A stretch of 64,000 nucleotides of DNA from Blastomussa wellsi (Eukaryota; Cnidaria; Anthozoa; Scleractinia; Plerogyridae), in contig OX393564.1 in the NCBI GenBank assembly GCA_947652115.1, positions 599,719 through 663,718 on the forward strand. The letters run 5' to 3'. The translations under genes were made by a program, and so were the position numbers. The notes below the pieces were generated by a model that saw only the letters and a program-made list of their open reading frames with translations, made no database searches and was not told the DNA's origin. Shown one piece after another: positions 21,561 through 33,600 of the stretch. The first letter of the stretch is position 1; every line of letters begins with the position of its first letter.

Positions 21561-24500
21561 ATGTTGAGGCAGGGCATACATCGGTTAAAACTGTCTGAGA
21601 AGTTCCTCGAAACGGCCTGGCCTGGACACAAGTTAAAGACGTGTTTAGAGGTAATCCAGTTTAGTTAATTGATATGGGACATAGGTCCATTTTTTATCCG
21701 CACACTCCTCCCCCATATGGAAGGCAACGTCTGGCACAGGTTCTGTCGGAATATTTTTTCAAACACGCGCGGCGTAAAGAAATTAAAAATGAATAAAAAA
21801 ATCAATCAGGCTAATCAAGAAACATGCACTCCAGTAGGGAAAGGGCGGGTGGGAGGTGGGCTTCGTCCTTTTTCACCCAGACTGGTTTATGCTTTTATGT
21901 GTGACATTTAATCCCCTTCCCTATTTCTTGTGTGAGGCAGGGAACAAACACAGACTAGACAGATAGCAGCACTGGCGCTGAAGAAGACCAGTTGAACTAG
22001 TCGAAATATTGGCCCATTAAAAGTTCCCTTTCCCTTAGTGCCAGCCTTGCAGTTTAAATTGTTTTCTTCTACATGTTACAATGGCGTCTGGTACGAGCAT
22101 CTCTTCAAAGAGATCCAGCAACAAGAACTACTGACTATTACTTTGCTGTGTGTGGTTCCCTGCATTCAAAGGTTTCTTTTATTTTCACAGTAATTTTTAC
22201 CCAAAAGCCACATTGCAGATATACCCACTGTACTGTCAGGTATAACACAGAGGTGGTAGAGCATTTTAAAATGGGGAGAGGAGAGTACTTGGGTATGTGC
22301 CACCCAAATCTCCCAATTCTGACCCCATTTTCCAAAGAATTTACATTAATTACATCATTATCACCTAACGATAGCCATAACCTTAGGGAAATGGAAAAAA
22401 ACTGAAGTGCACAAGAGGCAACCCCCCAAATTGTTGGCAAATCAGATATTTTGGGCAGCAAAAGAAAATTTGAGCAAGGCAGCTTGGGATAATTTTTTGG
22501 CCAAATGGTCACCCCCGTCCCCTCCCTGACAAAAAATTTCCCCTACGTAAATGTGCCCACTCTCATCTAGTGGTAATAACGTAGCAGTTGAGTACTATGA
22601 TATTACCAAAATTTAAAAGAGGTTAATACTACTCCTTACCCTGAAGATGACCTGTTGTTTAAAATGTTCATTTTGTTTTCTAATTTTTCTACTTTTTAAC
22701 TTCACCTTTTTATCCTTGTACATATCATTCATTTTTACTATCTTTTTAATTACCCAGGTGAAGCCCATCCCTAACTTTTTTCAAAGCAGAAGTCTAATGT
22801 GCACTTCAAAGAATCACTTGATGCAGTCGGAACAGAAGGGCAATAAAAAGTCTATCAATGAAGCTTTTGAGCGATCAGTGAAGAGAGGTCCTGTGACATG
22901 GACATCCTTAACACTGTTTGCACTTGCTGGGGGAGGCCTGCTTTTTTATGTACGTCATCTTAAAGAGGAAAAGCAACGAAGTGAGATAGCTGGTAGTCTT
23001 GTATGTTTTCAGCTGAATTTGTACTAAAATAACTGAAGTGTTGTATGGTGTGATTTGCTGTAGTTTTAGTTATTCAAAAATATCTTGTGTACATTTTGGG
23101 TTAATTAACTGTAATTTGTTCTTTTCAACGCAGTAAAAGAGAAAGAAATGAGTAGATCGATTGGAAAAGTTGCACTTGGTGGACCTTTCAGTTTAACAGA
23201 TCACAATGGAAATGCAGTTACTGAAAAGGATTTCCATGGCAAATGGATCTTGTTATACTTTGGCTTTACCCATTGCCCTGATATCTGTCCTGATGAGTTA
23301 GAAAAAATGGGACAGGCAATTGATATTGTTGGTGAGTAAGTTTAGTTTGCATATATCTATCCATGCTTGCTTCTTAACCTGCTCAAGATATATATTAAAA
23401 TTCTCCATTTATTTAAATAATTTCCATACTCATGAGATAGCTCTATACCTATCTGTACAATATTGTCTGGGAGTGCCATGTATCAGTACTAGTATATACA
23501 ATTTTTGCAAAACTTTTGTATGCAATAAAATGTAATTTAACAGAGTTAACAACAAAGAGGTTTGCAGTCCTAGCATCGCTGATGTACATCTAAGTGCATG
23601 CATTGGATTCCAATGTCCTCTGATTGAGGCGTTCCTGTGTGCATCAAGTATACATGTTTGCGTTGCTCTCGTATGGCAGCTCATCTTCCAGGCATTTCTC
23701 CCCACTCCTTTAATTCCCTCCCTCTTTCCACTGTTCATTCAGTGTGACAGGTGCCTGTTTCCCTTTCCTGAGCGGGGGCTCGTGGTTGGGTTACAAGGAT
23801 TTGCCACCATGGGAGCAGTCTCCATCTAGGAGCTGGTCCATAGTGGAAGCTCCTGGATGTCTTGGGCGCCCAGCTTCCGCTTAGTGATGCAGTTTTTAAA
23901 TACCAATACTCAAATTTCAGCCTAGTGTATTTAGATCTCTTTGAGCTGGTGGAATTAGCCAATATCTGACTCTTAGCTAAATTATTGAAAGAGATGTTTA
24001 CTTAATAATATTTACATGTAACATAAAAGGAAAAAAGCTTTAGAGGGTAAACCATTGACAGGAAAAGTTAACATTAAAATGGATAGTTGAATCATAGACA
24101 TGTGTATTGTTATTAGACAGGCAAAAGTTGGCAGAGCTTCAACCTCTGTTTATTACAGTTGATCCAGTACGGGATGATGTCAAGGCTGTAAAGCAATATG
24201 TGCAAGGTACTTACAACTTCACAAAAGTGTTTATCAGTCAGAAAACAGTGTGGATTCTCCCAACATGAGACTACTGCCAAGCCACAGGTTCAAACGTTCA
24301 AATATCCTTCAGTGCAAAGTTACTTTTAGTTACTGAATAACTAACAAATAATTTGTTATTGTCAGTGCAGCTTTAATTTATCCTTGTTATTCATTGATTT
24401 ATTTGAAGTCATCAATCCACCAATCCTTTTAAATAGTACTTAAAGGTAGTTAGGTAGGAGGCCCTTAAATAGGGATAACCTCTGGGTCCTCCGTTTCAGG

Positions 24501-26934
24501 ATTGGTTCTGAATAAAGTATTATGAATTAATCCTTAATTTAGTAGTTGGTAGCCAAAGGGTCCCAAAGGCTGATGTGGACCTGCAGAGTGTAGGGGATGA
24601 TTTGTCTTAAGTTGCTTACTGGCTAACACTGATTGTCTAGACTATGAACATATTTGTGTACTTTTTGGGAATCTTTTGGTAAGTGATTAAGTTGTGAATA
24701 AAGAGTTAGTAAACATACATGTATTTAACTTTCTTTTGCTGCAGAGTTTCATCCCCGTCTCCTTGGTCTGACAGGGTCGCTTGAGCAAGTACAACAGGTT
24801 TGCAAGGCGTACAGGGTGTATTTTAGTCAAGGACCAGCAGATGAGGACAATGACTACATTGTACGTATGTAGCATTATTAATTATCAAACACCAGAGACA
24901 GTGTTTCATCACATTTCCAAACACCGAGAAGAGAGTTGAAAATACGATGTGCAGTGGAGTATCTTTGCGGTGCTTGGAAATGCGGTGAAACACTGTCTCG
25001 AGTGTTTTTTATTATCTTCTCAATCGAAACTAAAACTACGGAGAAAACGAAGAAAGAAAATTGTAAAAATCTATGCTAATTAAGATCACATTTCCAAACC
25101 ATGGTTATGGTTCTGATTTCCTTTGTTTTAATGTGATGAATTATTAATGAGTTTGAGAATGAATAATTCAAAATATTTAATTGGGGCTGGTTGCTTTTCC
25201 ATTCAAGCCAGGAGAATACATAATTTTCCCTCTTACGTGATTGTGGTGTGAAACAAAGTTAAAACTAAGCAATGAAGCCAGTTCTTCACCACAGTGAGTC
25301 ATGTATTATTGAAAAAACGTCTATAAAGTCTAAAACATAATTTTTTAACAAACAAGAATGTTTGTTACACTAAAGGATTCCTATTTACATCATTGGTGAT
25401 GTTATATAGAACCCTTAAGTTTGTATTGTGATTGCCTGGGTGAAAGTAGTTCTAAAAAAATTGTACTTTGTTGGTGTCTGTCATTTCAGCAACTGAGCCA
25501 GAGACATCTTCAGAGAATTGTATTATGTTGTACTGTAATAAATAAATAAATTATTAAAAAAAATTCCACTCAGGGTGTCAGAAGGTCAATAGCTAACTAC
25601 ACTTTTTTTTTCAGAACTATTCTATTTTGGTCATTTTTTGCAACGAACCAAATTACCCTTTAAATGTAGAAACCTTAAAATAATAATTTACTAAGGTCAA
25701 AAACATCAAGTAGATGATACTAAACCAAAAAGTAACAAGGATGGTCAAGGATGGCGAAGATTGAAACAAATTACAAATGACCAGTTTACACAAACCATGA
25801 CTTAGCTCCCTTAAGGTGGCTGAACATAGTTTCTCTGGGTGGTCAGCGGTATTACCCAACATGGTGTGGCTTCAGATCATAAAATCAAACAGTGACAAAG
25901 TCAATCAATCAAAAACTTTATTAACGTGTCTTAATAGTTAGCCAAGGGTAAACACCCCTCTACTAATTGGAGACACTTAACAATATAATCTACTAACTGT
26001 TAAAAATGATTAAAAACCTCCTAGCACCAGCTTGTAAAGTGTGGTTTATTTAACAAATAGACGTGAGCATCAAGCAGCTTGTTGTGGTACAGCCTGTAAT
26101 CGACCACAAATTTCTTCATCACATTGTCAAATTTTGTGCGGCTCATGACGCCGCCGAGTGAGTCTATTTTTTACCATAACAAATCAAAGCCAAATGGCGA
26201 AGACTTGCCTTCATGAAGTAAAAGTGCAAGCGAGCCTGAAATAATGTTCTAAAAACGAGTCAAAACTTTATTTTTTATTTTTATTTATTTGCCACATGGA
26301 ATACATACATTTTCTTGGTTGCACTTGATCTCTTTCGTTGCCATGGAAATGGCCGATTTTATAAAAACAACTTCACAAATAGACTTCAGTGGTATTGTGT
26401 AACATGTAGTGTTATATAACTGATGGAAATTTTTGATTTTTTTTTTTGGTATTGTATATAACTGATGTTATGAATTTTTCTTCATTTTGTCTCTTTCTTA
26501 ACCTTATTTTCCTTCAAATTTTATTGCTTTTTATTGAGATGTCTTGCGTGATGGCAAAACCTTTGCAGGACTAAAGATTTTTGAATAAAGATTGAATAAA
26601 GATGTATGCCAAGTACAGGTACTCAAATCTTCCAAAACTGTGTTCAGCCACCTTGATACATATGTTACTAGGTTCAAACCATTTATTCAGATAGCCCATT
26701 GCAACCAAACATGCTGCAGAGGTTTTGTTGGCACCAATAATTGTAATTTTGGCTATCCCTTCAATAGTGATGTCTATAGTCCTTTTTCCACAGGTTGATC
26801 ACACCATCATTCAATACCTTGTGGATCCTTCTGGTGAATTTGCTGAATATTTTGGTCAAAATAAGACAGCAGAGGACATTGCTACTGGAATTACAAAACA
26901 CATGATTTCACACCAACGCAAACAGAAGAAATAA
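21561..26934 (+). CDS. SCO1: SCO1-type mitochondrial copper chaperone for cytochrome c oxidase assembly
   Basis: SCO proteins are anchored in the inner mitochondrial membrane and help load the CuA site of COX2. Six exons: 21561-21650, 22758-22980, 23134-23331, 24117-24206, 24745-24860, 26794-26934. They are in phase and give 285 residues, close to the roughly 300 of human SCO1. The N-terminus ([17 protein letters not shown]) is basic and could be a mitochondrial targeting peptide. One membrane segment ([18 protein letters not shown]) follows at about residues 76-93. The thioredoxin-like domain has [24 protein letters not shown] with the CxxxC copper ligands, ITVDPVRDD, and the ligand His in [15 protein letters not shown] near the end. 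An aataaa lies 63 nt past the stop (26997-27002). SCO2 is not excluded, since cnidarians may have a single SCO gene. The gene is head-to-head with CFAP74. Confidence 0.93.
21930..22080 (+). mobile_element. Possible Penelope-like element 3' tail
   Basis: gctgaagaagaccagttgaa followed by tcgaaatattgg resembles the 3' ends of Penelope-like elements and the end of the broken copy at 63240-63810 (aaaccgaaatatcggg). It lies in SCO1 intron 1. No ORF remains. Confidence 0.35.
23560..23910. repeat. Dispersed repeat, copy 2
   Basis: Diverged copy of the repeat at 985-1290, with the same order of blocks (gtgtgacaggtgcctg, ggatttgcca, cttagtgatgcagtt). It sits in SCO1 intron 3. Confidence 0.55.
24893..24999. 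repeat. Palindromic MITE-like element in SCO1 intron 5
   Basis: gagacagtgtttcatcacatttcc at the left is mirrored by ggaaatgcggtgaaacactgtctc at the right, with arms of about 30 bp and few mismatches. Confidence 0.7.
25811..26655. mobile_element. TIR element in SCO1 intron 5, with LINE tail inserted
   Basis: Ends ttaaggtggctgaacatagt and actgtgttcagccaccttga are inverted and match the termini at 59241-59989. Inside lie a LINE-like 3' end (about 25895-26000, caatcaatcaaaaactttat and aagggtaaacacccctctac) and the rearranged dispersed repeat (26085-26250). The bounds are judged by eye. Confidence 0.5.
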
Positions 26935-28055
26935 TAATTTGTATTTACGGAAACTGCAGTGTGGCAAGAAATGACAAGAGAAAAGAAGAAGCATTAAATA
27001 AACAAGACACCCGGATTAAGTGACTTTGGACGACTTTCTTTGTCAAACCGGTTATTTCACTCCTGAAAATTAACTGCACTCTTGCTTTTTTATAAGAGTA
27101 TTTTTTTCCCGGCCCAGGCTGAATATTCTTATTTTTCTGCCAATTTTAAGCTGAAGATATTCTTATGAATATTCTTAGATTAAGAATTTATCGTGATAAT
27201 TTTATATTTTAGTTCATGTCGTTTGTGCTGCACACCTTACGTATGTATTTATTGACCAATGGCTATAGTGCAGGTTTGTATCGTTTTATTGGCTAGTTTT
27301 GCCGTTTAAAGAAAGAAAATTGTATTGTATTTGCACATTTTCAACAAAAAATTATATTCTTTTCAAAATCTCAGCCTTGGGTTTATTCTTAAAATATTCT
27401 TAAAATTCCGCAAATTTCAGCCTCGATGTTTTTCTAAAATATATTCTTATAAAAAAGAAATAGTGTAGTGAGGCCACATGCGGACCACCCGGTGTTTGTG
27501 TGTTGCGAGACACCCATAGTTGGCCGCGATTTGCTCTAAATACTAAGTTTATCCGACATGTTCAATGCGAGTTCAGATGAAATGTTAAATGAGTCTTGTG
27601 TGCTATTTGTGTGCCGTTTAAGACGCCATTTCGCGAGATAATTTATCGACCCCTAGAAGAGAAAGTGAGACAAGGCAGGCAGCAACACAGCCGGCGAACG
27701 CGACCTTGTCCGGTTCAAGCGCGAATTGACGCTAGACCATAATAATTCTCACTTCGGAGACGCCGGCACCCGATCGAGCACAAATTTCTTCGTTCGTACT
27801 TGTGCCGAGCTTAAGCTTCATCCTTCCAAAATTTTCCGAGAAAAGCGATCCTGAAGTCCAAACAACAACTTTCTCAATATAATCGGTGCCAGATTATTGC
27901 CCAAAGGAATCTGAAGAATGCTAGTCAATTCGAATCTACCTGATTTTTTTCTGCTTGTTCTTTCCAATTGCTTTCATCTACAACTGCATTTCAAATATCA
28001 ATTATTTCAAATATACTTCACATTATTTCACTCCACGACCTCGCTCCTGATATGT

Positions 28056-28095
28056 GGCTTCAAAGCTCAGTTGGTAGAGTATCGCACCGGTATTC

Positions 28096-28129
<34 letters not shown>

Positions 28130-28146
28130 TGATTTCTTCAGGCTTC
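28056..28146 (+). mobile_element. tRNA-like unit of SINE family D, with trailing hairpin
   Basis: 28056-28128 is 73 nt, exactly tRNA-sized. It has a perfect 7-bp acceptor stem (ggcttca/tgaagcc), an A box (agctcagttggtagagt) and a B box (gggttcgaatccc). The anticodon stem pairs poorly (cgcaccggtattcgcg), and there is a second copy at 18248. I therefore call a SINE head rather than a tRNA gene. It is followed by gaagccctgatttcttcaggcttc, which forms a hairpin reusing the 3' acceptor strand. Confidence 0.6.
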
Positions 28147-28799
28147 TTTCCAATTGCTTAAATTGGAAATTCACTACGATGATCATTCTTCGCTTTCAAA
28201 TTACATTTTGACGGGCAGGGGTGGATCCAGGGTCGAGAATGCGCGTTGCCCGGTGATTGTCTTTCCGGTAAATGAGGTAACCGTCTTGCGACAGAAAAGA
28301 AGTTGATTATCCCTTTTTAAGCGCAAAAACGGAGTTTAACTAGACACTTAAATCGCGCGGCTTTACGGTCTACGAGCTTCTTGTTTGCGGAATTTCCGCC
28401 GCTCTCTAGAGTCCGGTCTTTGGAAAGGAGCACGGGCTCCGGTGCCCGAACAGCGGCTGGTAATCGAGCAGAGGAATGTGTCTACCTTGCAAAAACATCC
28501 AAAATGCGCCAACTCGTCGGCCGGACTTTGAATCAAGCAACTTTTCAAGTCACGTGATGTCAAAATTTAAAAAAAGATTCGCTGGACCTCGTGAATTTAT
28601 TTTGCAAGCTATCCTAACAATATATAACCTATCCAGCGACACGTCCCCGTATAGTCCATATAAGGGAGTATCCCCTGGGGGTTTGCTCACGTCACAGTTC
28701 CTTGTTGGATTTGAAAGGTGTCGTTCAAATGACGTCGAAAAAGCTGTGGTTGAGGGCTTCTTTATCACCCGTGACCGTTTGATCATCATCATGACTTAA

Positions 28800-29660
28800 T
28801 TAAAGTGTCAAAATATGGTACTTAGCCGAGGGTAAACAAAACCCTCTACTAATAGGCCATTTCCGAGTTCCCTTGAGCCTCTATTTCAAAGCGAGCCTAA
28901 GTGCAAAAGTTTTGTGATGGTAATTAGTTCTTTCCATATGAATGAAAACTCACTTTCATTACAAAGACTTTGCACTTAGACTCGCTTTGAAATAGAGGCT
29001 CAAGCGAACTCGGAAATGGCCTATTGGGGACACTGAAATAAGATTATTTTAAATTTTAACTCTCAAAAAATAGGATGACGAAAGATAATAAAAAACTAGC
29101 TTAAATGGAATAGATAGGCATGCTATAAAATTATCCAGCAATTTACAATAAAATGGTATGGTTATTTACAATAAGGTAATAAACAAAATAAATAATTTAA
29201 TATGGCAATTAGGTCAATTTGTGTGTCAGTTACTACATGATACGCAGCTTTCTCAGTCTGGTTTTAACCTACCGGTAACCGAAAGATTGACAGAACGAAT
29301 CTGATGGTAAATTTCTAAATTGCTAGGCAGGCTATTCCACAGGAAATCAACGAATTTTTCACAGGTCCACCATCCATTCCGTGTAATCTGCATTTGACGG
29401 GCAGGCAAAGAATAACCACTTATAAGGGGTGGATCCAAGGTCTAGGATTCGCGTTGCCCTTGTGATTGTCTTTCTGGGATATCAGGAAACCTTCTTGCGA
29501 CAGAAAAGAAGTTGATAATCTATTTTTATGCGCAAACATGCAGTTTAACCATGAAGTAGAAGTGCTGCTGCTGTGCTAGTTGACGTAGGATCTACAAGTT
29601 AAACCTAGTTTAACCAGGCACTTAAATCGCGCGGCTTTAAGCTCTATGAGCTTAGCTTCT
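28800..29660 (-). pseudogene. LINE (CR1/L2-like) 3' remnant, interrupted by a MITE
   Basis: The minus frame at 29253-29438 reads SLPARQMQITRNGWWTCEKF then VDFLWNSLPSNL, resembling the C-terminal end of CR1/L2-type LINE ORF2. Its 3' UTR runs to about 28824, with a segment (cgagggtaaacaaaaccctc) also seen in the LINE tails near 25940 and 62500. The palindrome at 28853-29025 interrupts it. Confidence 0.5.
28853..29025. mobile_element. Palindromic MITE, 173 bp
   Basis: taggccatttccgagttccc and cggaaatggcctatt form near-perfect inverted ends. The arms continue inward (gagcctctatttcaaagcga against tcgctttgaaatagaggctc). It is inserted in the LINE 3' tail. Confidence 0.85.
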
Positions 29661-30157
29661 TGTTCAACAGGTTTTCAAGAATTTCTGAATAGAATTTTAA
29701 AGGTTAGTTCTTCTTTCACATTTTGGTTTTAAGTTATGCAATCGTTACGTCACTCGGTTCTTATTTTTTTTTAAAAAGCGGCTTTGTACGAGGATACTGG
29801 CGCTATATTTGGACAACCCAAGACAAAGTGAGTGCCAGATGTTTTCTTTGATTTCCGGCCGCCATGTAGCTGGGCACCAACATGGCGTTTCCACACTGAG
29901 CTCTATAAATTTGCGAGAAATGCTTCGGCAACTAACTCAAGAATAGTGTACCGCACAGACCTGAGACTTGGAGATGTTGTTTATCTATTAATATTTTATA
30001 ACATTTGAATTTATTAGACATTTTCATTGCATGATTTCGAGTTTATTTTTGATGGCGTGACAATAAAGAACCAGCTATAAAAGGTCACGCCCGGTGACGA
30101 CTTCACGACACTGGTCACGAGTAAGTCCCAAGCCTCTCTCGACAGCACTCGATCAAA

Positions 30158-30451
30158 ATGGCGGCGGTCATGCTTGCGGAACATCTGCATTTCAATCATG
30201 TCTTCTCGTCCACGCAGGAACACCTGCTTAGTTACGAGAACCTGACAACACTGTTAATTTACTTAACAATGGAAGGGGCACTTTCAGAGATTAACAGTCA
30301 ATTCCGTTGGCAAGTAAACAAAGGGGCTCTTAGAACTGTCCACCAATACCTGCGTGACAATCCAACTGCAGCAAGAAAGTCGACAAGTTCTCTTTTCTGT
30401 CACTCCTGTGTACACAGGATTGAGATTATAAGAGATAAAACGGCTTCGTAG
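30158..30451 (+). other. Unassigned 97-codon ORF upstream of the DCX-EML gene
   Basis: Starts in a good context (aaaatggcggcggtcatg) and reads MAAVMLAEHLHFNHVFSSTQ, ending at 30451. I recognise no domain. It could be an upstream ORF in the DCX-EML 5' leader, an unrelated small gene or chance. The opposite strand is also open here. Treat as hypothetical. Confidence 0.25.
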
Positions 30452-30699
30452 GCAAGGTAATGAAATTGGTTAAGTTGAATGGCATGAATACTATTGAAAA
30501 CTTGACTGAAAAAGACCATCGCTGGCCGAGTTATATATATTTTCATATTACAAATGCAAGCTAAGTCATTGACTGGATCGCTTGTTTTGAATGGTTCACG
30601 CGATCTTTCTAGCAAATTTCTGGCATTTCGCTTACTAAGATGGATCTTCGTTATCTGCTTCAAAAATATTTAGACATGGCAGATTCGAGGACTTAAAAG

Positions 30700-33600
30700 A
30701 TGTCTTATCGGGGACGCGGTTACAGTAATCATCAACAACAGCGCCGAGCATTGCCGAATGGCAGCACTCATCGCGGACGGCCTTTTCCTGCCGACAATAA
30801 CAGCGACTTGGAGGATAACGATCGCGTTAGACTTCCAGAAATTGATAAAGATGTAAGAGAGAGAAGACCACAGAAGAGAGATGGTAAAATTAATAGTCGC
30901 ATTCCTTTACCAGAGAGGAATAACGGGGGCATTGGAAACCCCACTGGCGACACTCGACGACCACCAGAATTTCACAATAGTTGTAACTCAGAGCCAGCAG
31001 GAAGAGACCAGCGAAAAAGCAGAGTAAATACTGTGAAAAGAGTTACGTTTTACCGTAACGGAGATAAACATTTCAAAGGTGTTGAAATGGTCGTGACTAG
31101 ACAAAGGTACAGATCTTTCGACACCGTTGTTGAAGACCTTTCGAAAGCGATTCCACTTCCGTACGGAGTGAGAAATGTTTTCTCGCCTGGAGGAAGTTCA
31201 GTTACAACCATTAACCAGCTTGAAGATGGAAGGTATTACATATGTTCTTCAGGAGATCACCTTATAAAGAATGTCAGCTACGGTCAAAAACGGAAAGACA
31301 AGTCTCGCTCACTGGACGTCGAAAGTTTTTCTGATGGTTCTTCTGTGTCTTCATCAGGTAGAGATTCGAATCCGAAGCCGCGAGTTGTAACGATCATGAG
31401 CGAGCACGATAGAAACAAGAAATGTAAAATATTGTTAAACAGGAAGACAGTGAAAAGCTTCGAAGACGTTTTAAAGGACATTTCCGACATGTTGAAGTAC
31501 ACAGTTAAAGAACTGCACACGTTGGAAGGAACCAAGGTACGTATGTGAACATTCCTTCAAAATTTCGAGAATCATTCCGCTGGCGACTGATATACGTGCA
31601 TTTATTTTCCGGCTTAGAAAGGATTATCCGAAATAAATTGACCTTTTTCAAACTCAACAAACTCGATCCTTTTTTGACCCGGTTATTAAATTTCCGGACA
31701 AATTGATTTCTGTGAAATAAAAAGCTGCTCACGTTGAAAAATGGAATATAACAGAAATCGGACCCGTTCTATTATACATACAAGCAACACCTGCGTGCTG
31801 TAAAACGTTTAAGATTTGTTCAGTTCAGACGAAAAGAATCGATAAGTAAATATAGTCTTAATTGGGAGAAATTATAAAATAAGCTAGTTGTAGCCAAAAA
31901 TATGTTTCCAGATATATGAAATATTTCAAAATGAAGGTGCTTACTAAGTGAAAAATATTTCTCGTAAATAATTAATAATAAATGTTCCCGCTTTTAAAAT
32001 ATGCCTTGAAAGAACACAAATTTATAATTTCTTTTCTAGTAAATTATTTTTTTATTTTCCTACCAAATTAAGCAGCCATCTGAAATCAGAAATTGATAAT
32101 TATTAGAAGAAATTTACAGAAGTCAGTCTAAAACAATTACAGATTTAATTGATTTTATTTTGGTATTATTTAAAAATTTTAACGTTATTTTTTCAGCAGT
32201 GCTAGAGGTCGAGGAATGTTACACTGAAAAAAATTATATTAAATTAATTATTAAAGTGCCTATGAAATGAAAAAACGAGCTATTGAAAAATAAGCTTATT
32301 TGAAAGGCCTTTAAAAATGAAGAAGAATGGCGTTTTACTTTTTGTGATATCTCCTCTCGTTCCAGAGATATTCAAGATTTTTGAATTATGTAAATTAGGT
32401 ACTAATGACGTCATAAGGTGTGATAGTATGGGTGTAAAAACACAAAATATGGCACATCTCTGCAAGTAATGATACAATGAAATTGAAACTTGGCAAGCAG
32501 GTTATAGTCTAAGAAATACATCAGATAGTGTATATTTTGGTGTTGCTATGGCAACACATCCGGTCCAAGATCTCTAAATACTGGAGTGGTTATTCCTGTA
32601 TTTGATCTTGAGGAAAAAAACATCGTTCACTTCCTAAAAGTTAATTAGGAGAGCTAGTGCAATATGGGCATTGCGCATGTTTGAAATGAGATCAGTCATT
32701 TGCCCTGTACAGTACTGGAACCAAGATTGTTGCCATAGAAACATCAACATATGTATTAAGAGGTGTATTTCTTATGGTGCAATGTGCTTGCAAAGTTCCA
32801 ATTGCATTGCATCATTACTTGCAGAGATATGCCATATTTTGTGTTTTTACACCCATACTATCACACCTTATGACGTCATCAGCACCTAATTTTCATAATA
32901 CTAAAATCTTGAATATCTCTGGAAGGAGAGGAGATATTACAAAAAGGGAAACGCCATTCTTCTTCATTTTTAAAGGCCTTTAAAATAAGCTTATTTTTCA
33001 ATAGCTCATTTTTTCATTTCATAGGCACTTTGAAAGCTTATTTCTACTTGTGCTTCCCTAGAAGACTGTGTATATGAAATGTGCATAACTTAATAAATGA
33101 TAATGACAGAAACAATGATTATCAGAGGCCTGGATTACCATAGTTATACCGTAGTCAGTTAACAGTGCCTTATCGGATTGAAATGCCCTGCCCATAGGGA
33201 TAAAAAAGTTCAAATTTGATTCGTTTTATGCTATTTTTAGTTAGCAAATTTTCTACTGCAGATTCTAATTTTAATTACAGTACTGCTCAAATGTAACTTA
33301 CTTTCTGGTGAGCTTTGAAAAGTATTCGATATCTGTGGTTCTATTTGGCTAAATTGGACCATTCAAACGCGGAAATAGTCATTAATTGTATTTTCCTCAT
33401 TAATTTTACTGAGGACCTCCCTGAAAACCACACATTATGATGGGAGCCTCCTCAGAAAAGATTAATTTAATTTAAGTTATAATTTATATGTAAAAATATA
33501 TGCATGATTGTATATTTTGTTGTTTTAAGGAATACTCCGTAGCATAGCTGGTCTCTGTAAGCATTATCAACCAAACCTTATAATTCTTGATTTCACGAAA

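Larger units (their letters stand above)
27000..30157. other. Repeat-rich intergenic region between SCO1 and the DCX-EML gene
   Basis: No gene recognised. It contains the tRNA-like SINE (28056-28146), two related fragments of one retroelement (about 28200-28385 and 29397-29660, sharing gacgggcagg, cttgcgacagaaaagaagtt and acttaaatcgcgcggcttta), a palindromic MITE (28853-29025) and LINE remains. The stretch 27480-27900 is higher in GC and CpG than its surroundings, without a convincing ORF. The ORF at 28476-28799 has no family features I know. Confidence 0.5.

Noticed and set aside
22073..22512. ORFs of 110 (+) and 124 (-) codons in SCO1 intron 1
   Set aside because: Overlapping frames on both strands, no conserved motif, located in an intron of a firm gene model.
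28056..28128. Functional tRNA gene
   Set aside because: The acceptor stem and A/B boxes are good, but the anticodon stem pairs poorly, a second decayed copy exists, and SINE-like sequence follows.
30014..30223. Minus-strand 69-codon ORF opposite the 30158 ORF
   Set aside because: No recognised domain and no splice or promoter support; both strands being open suggests chance.
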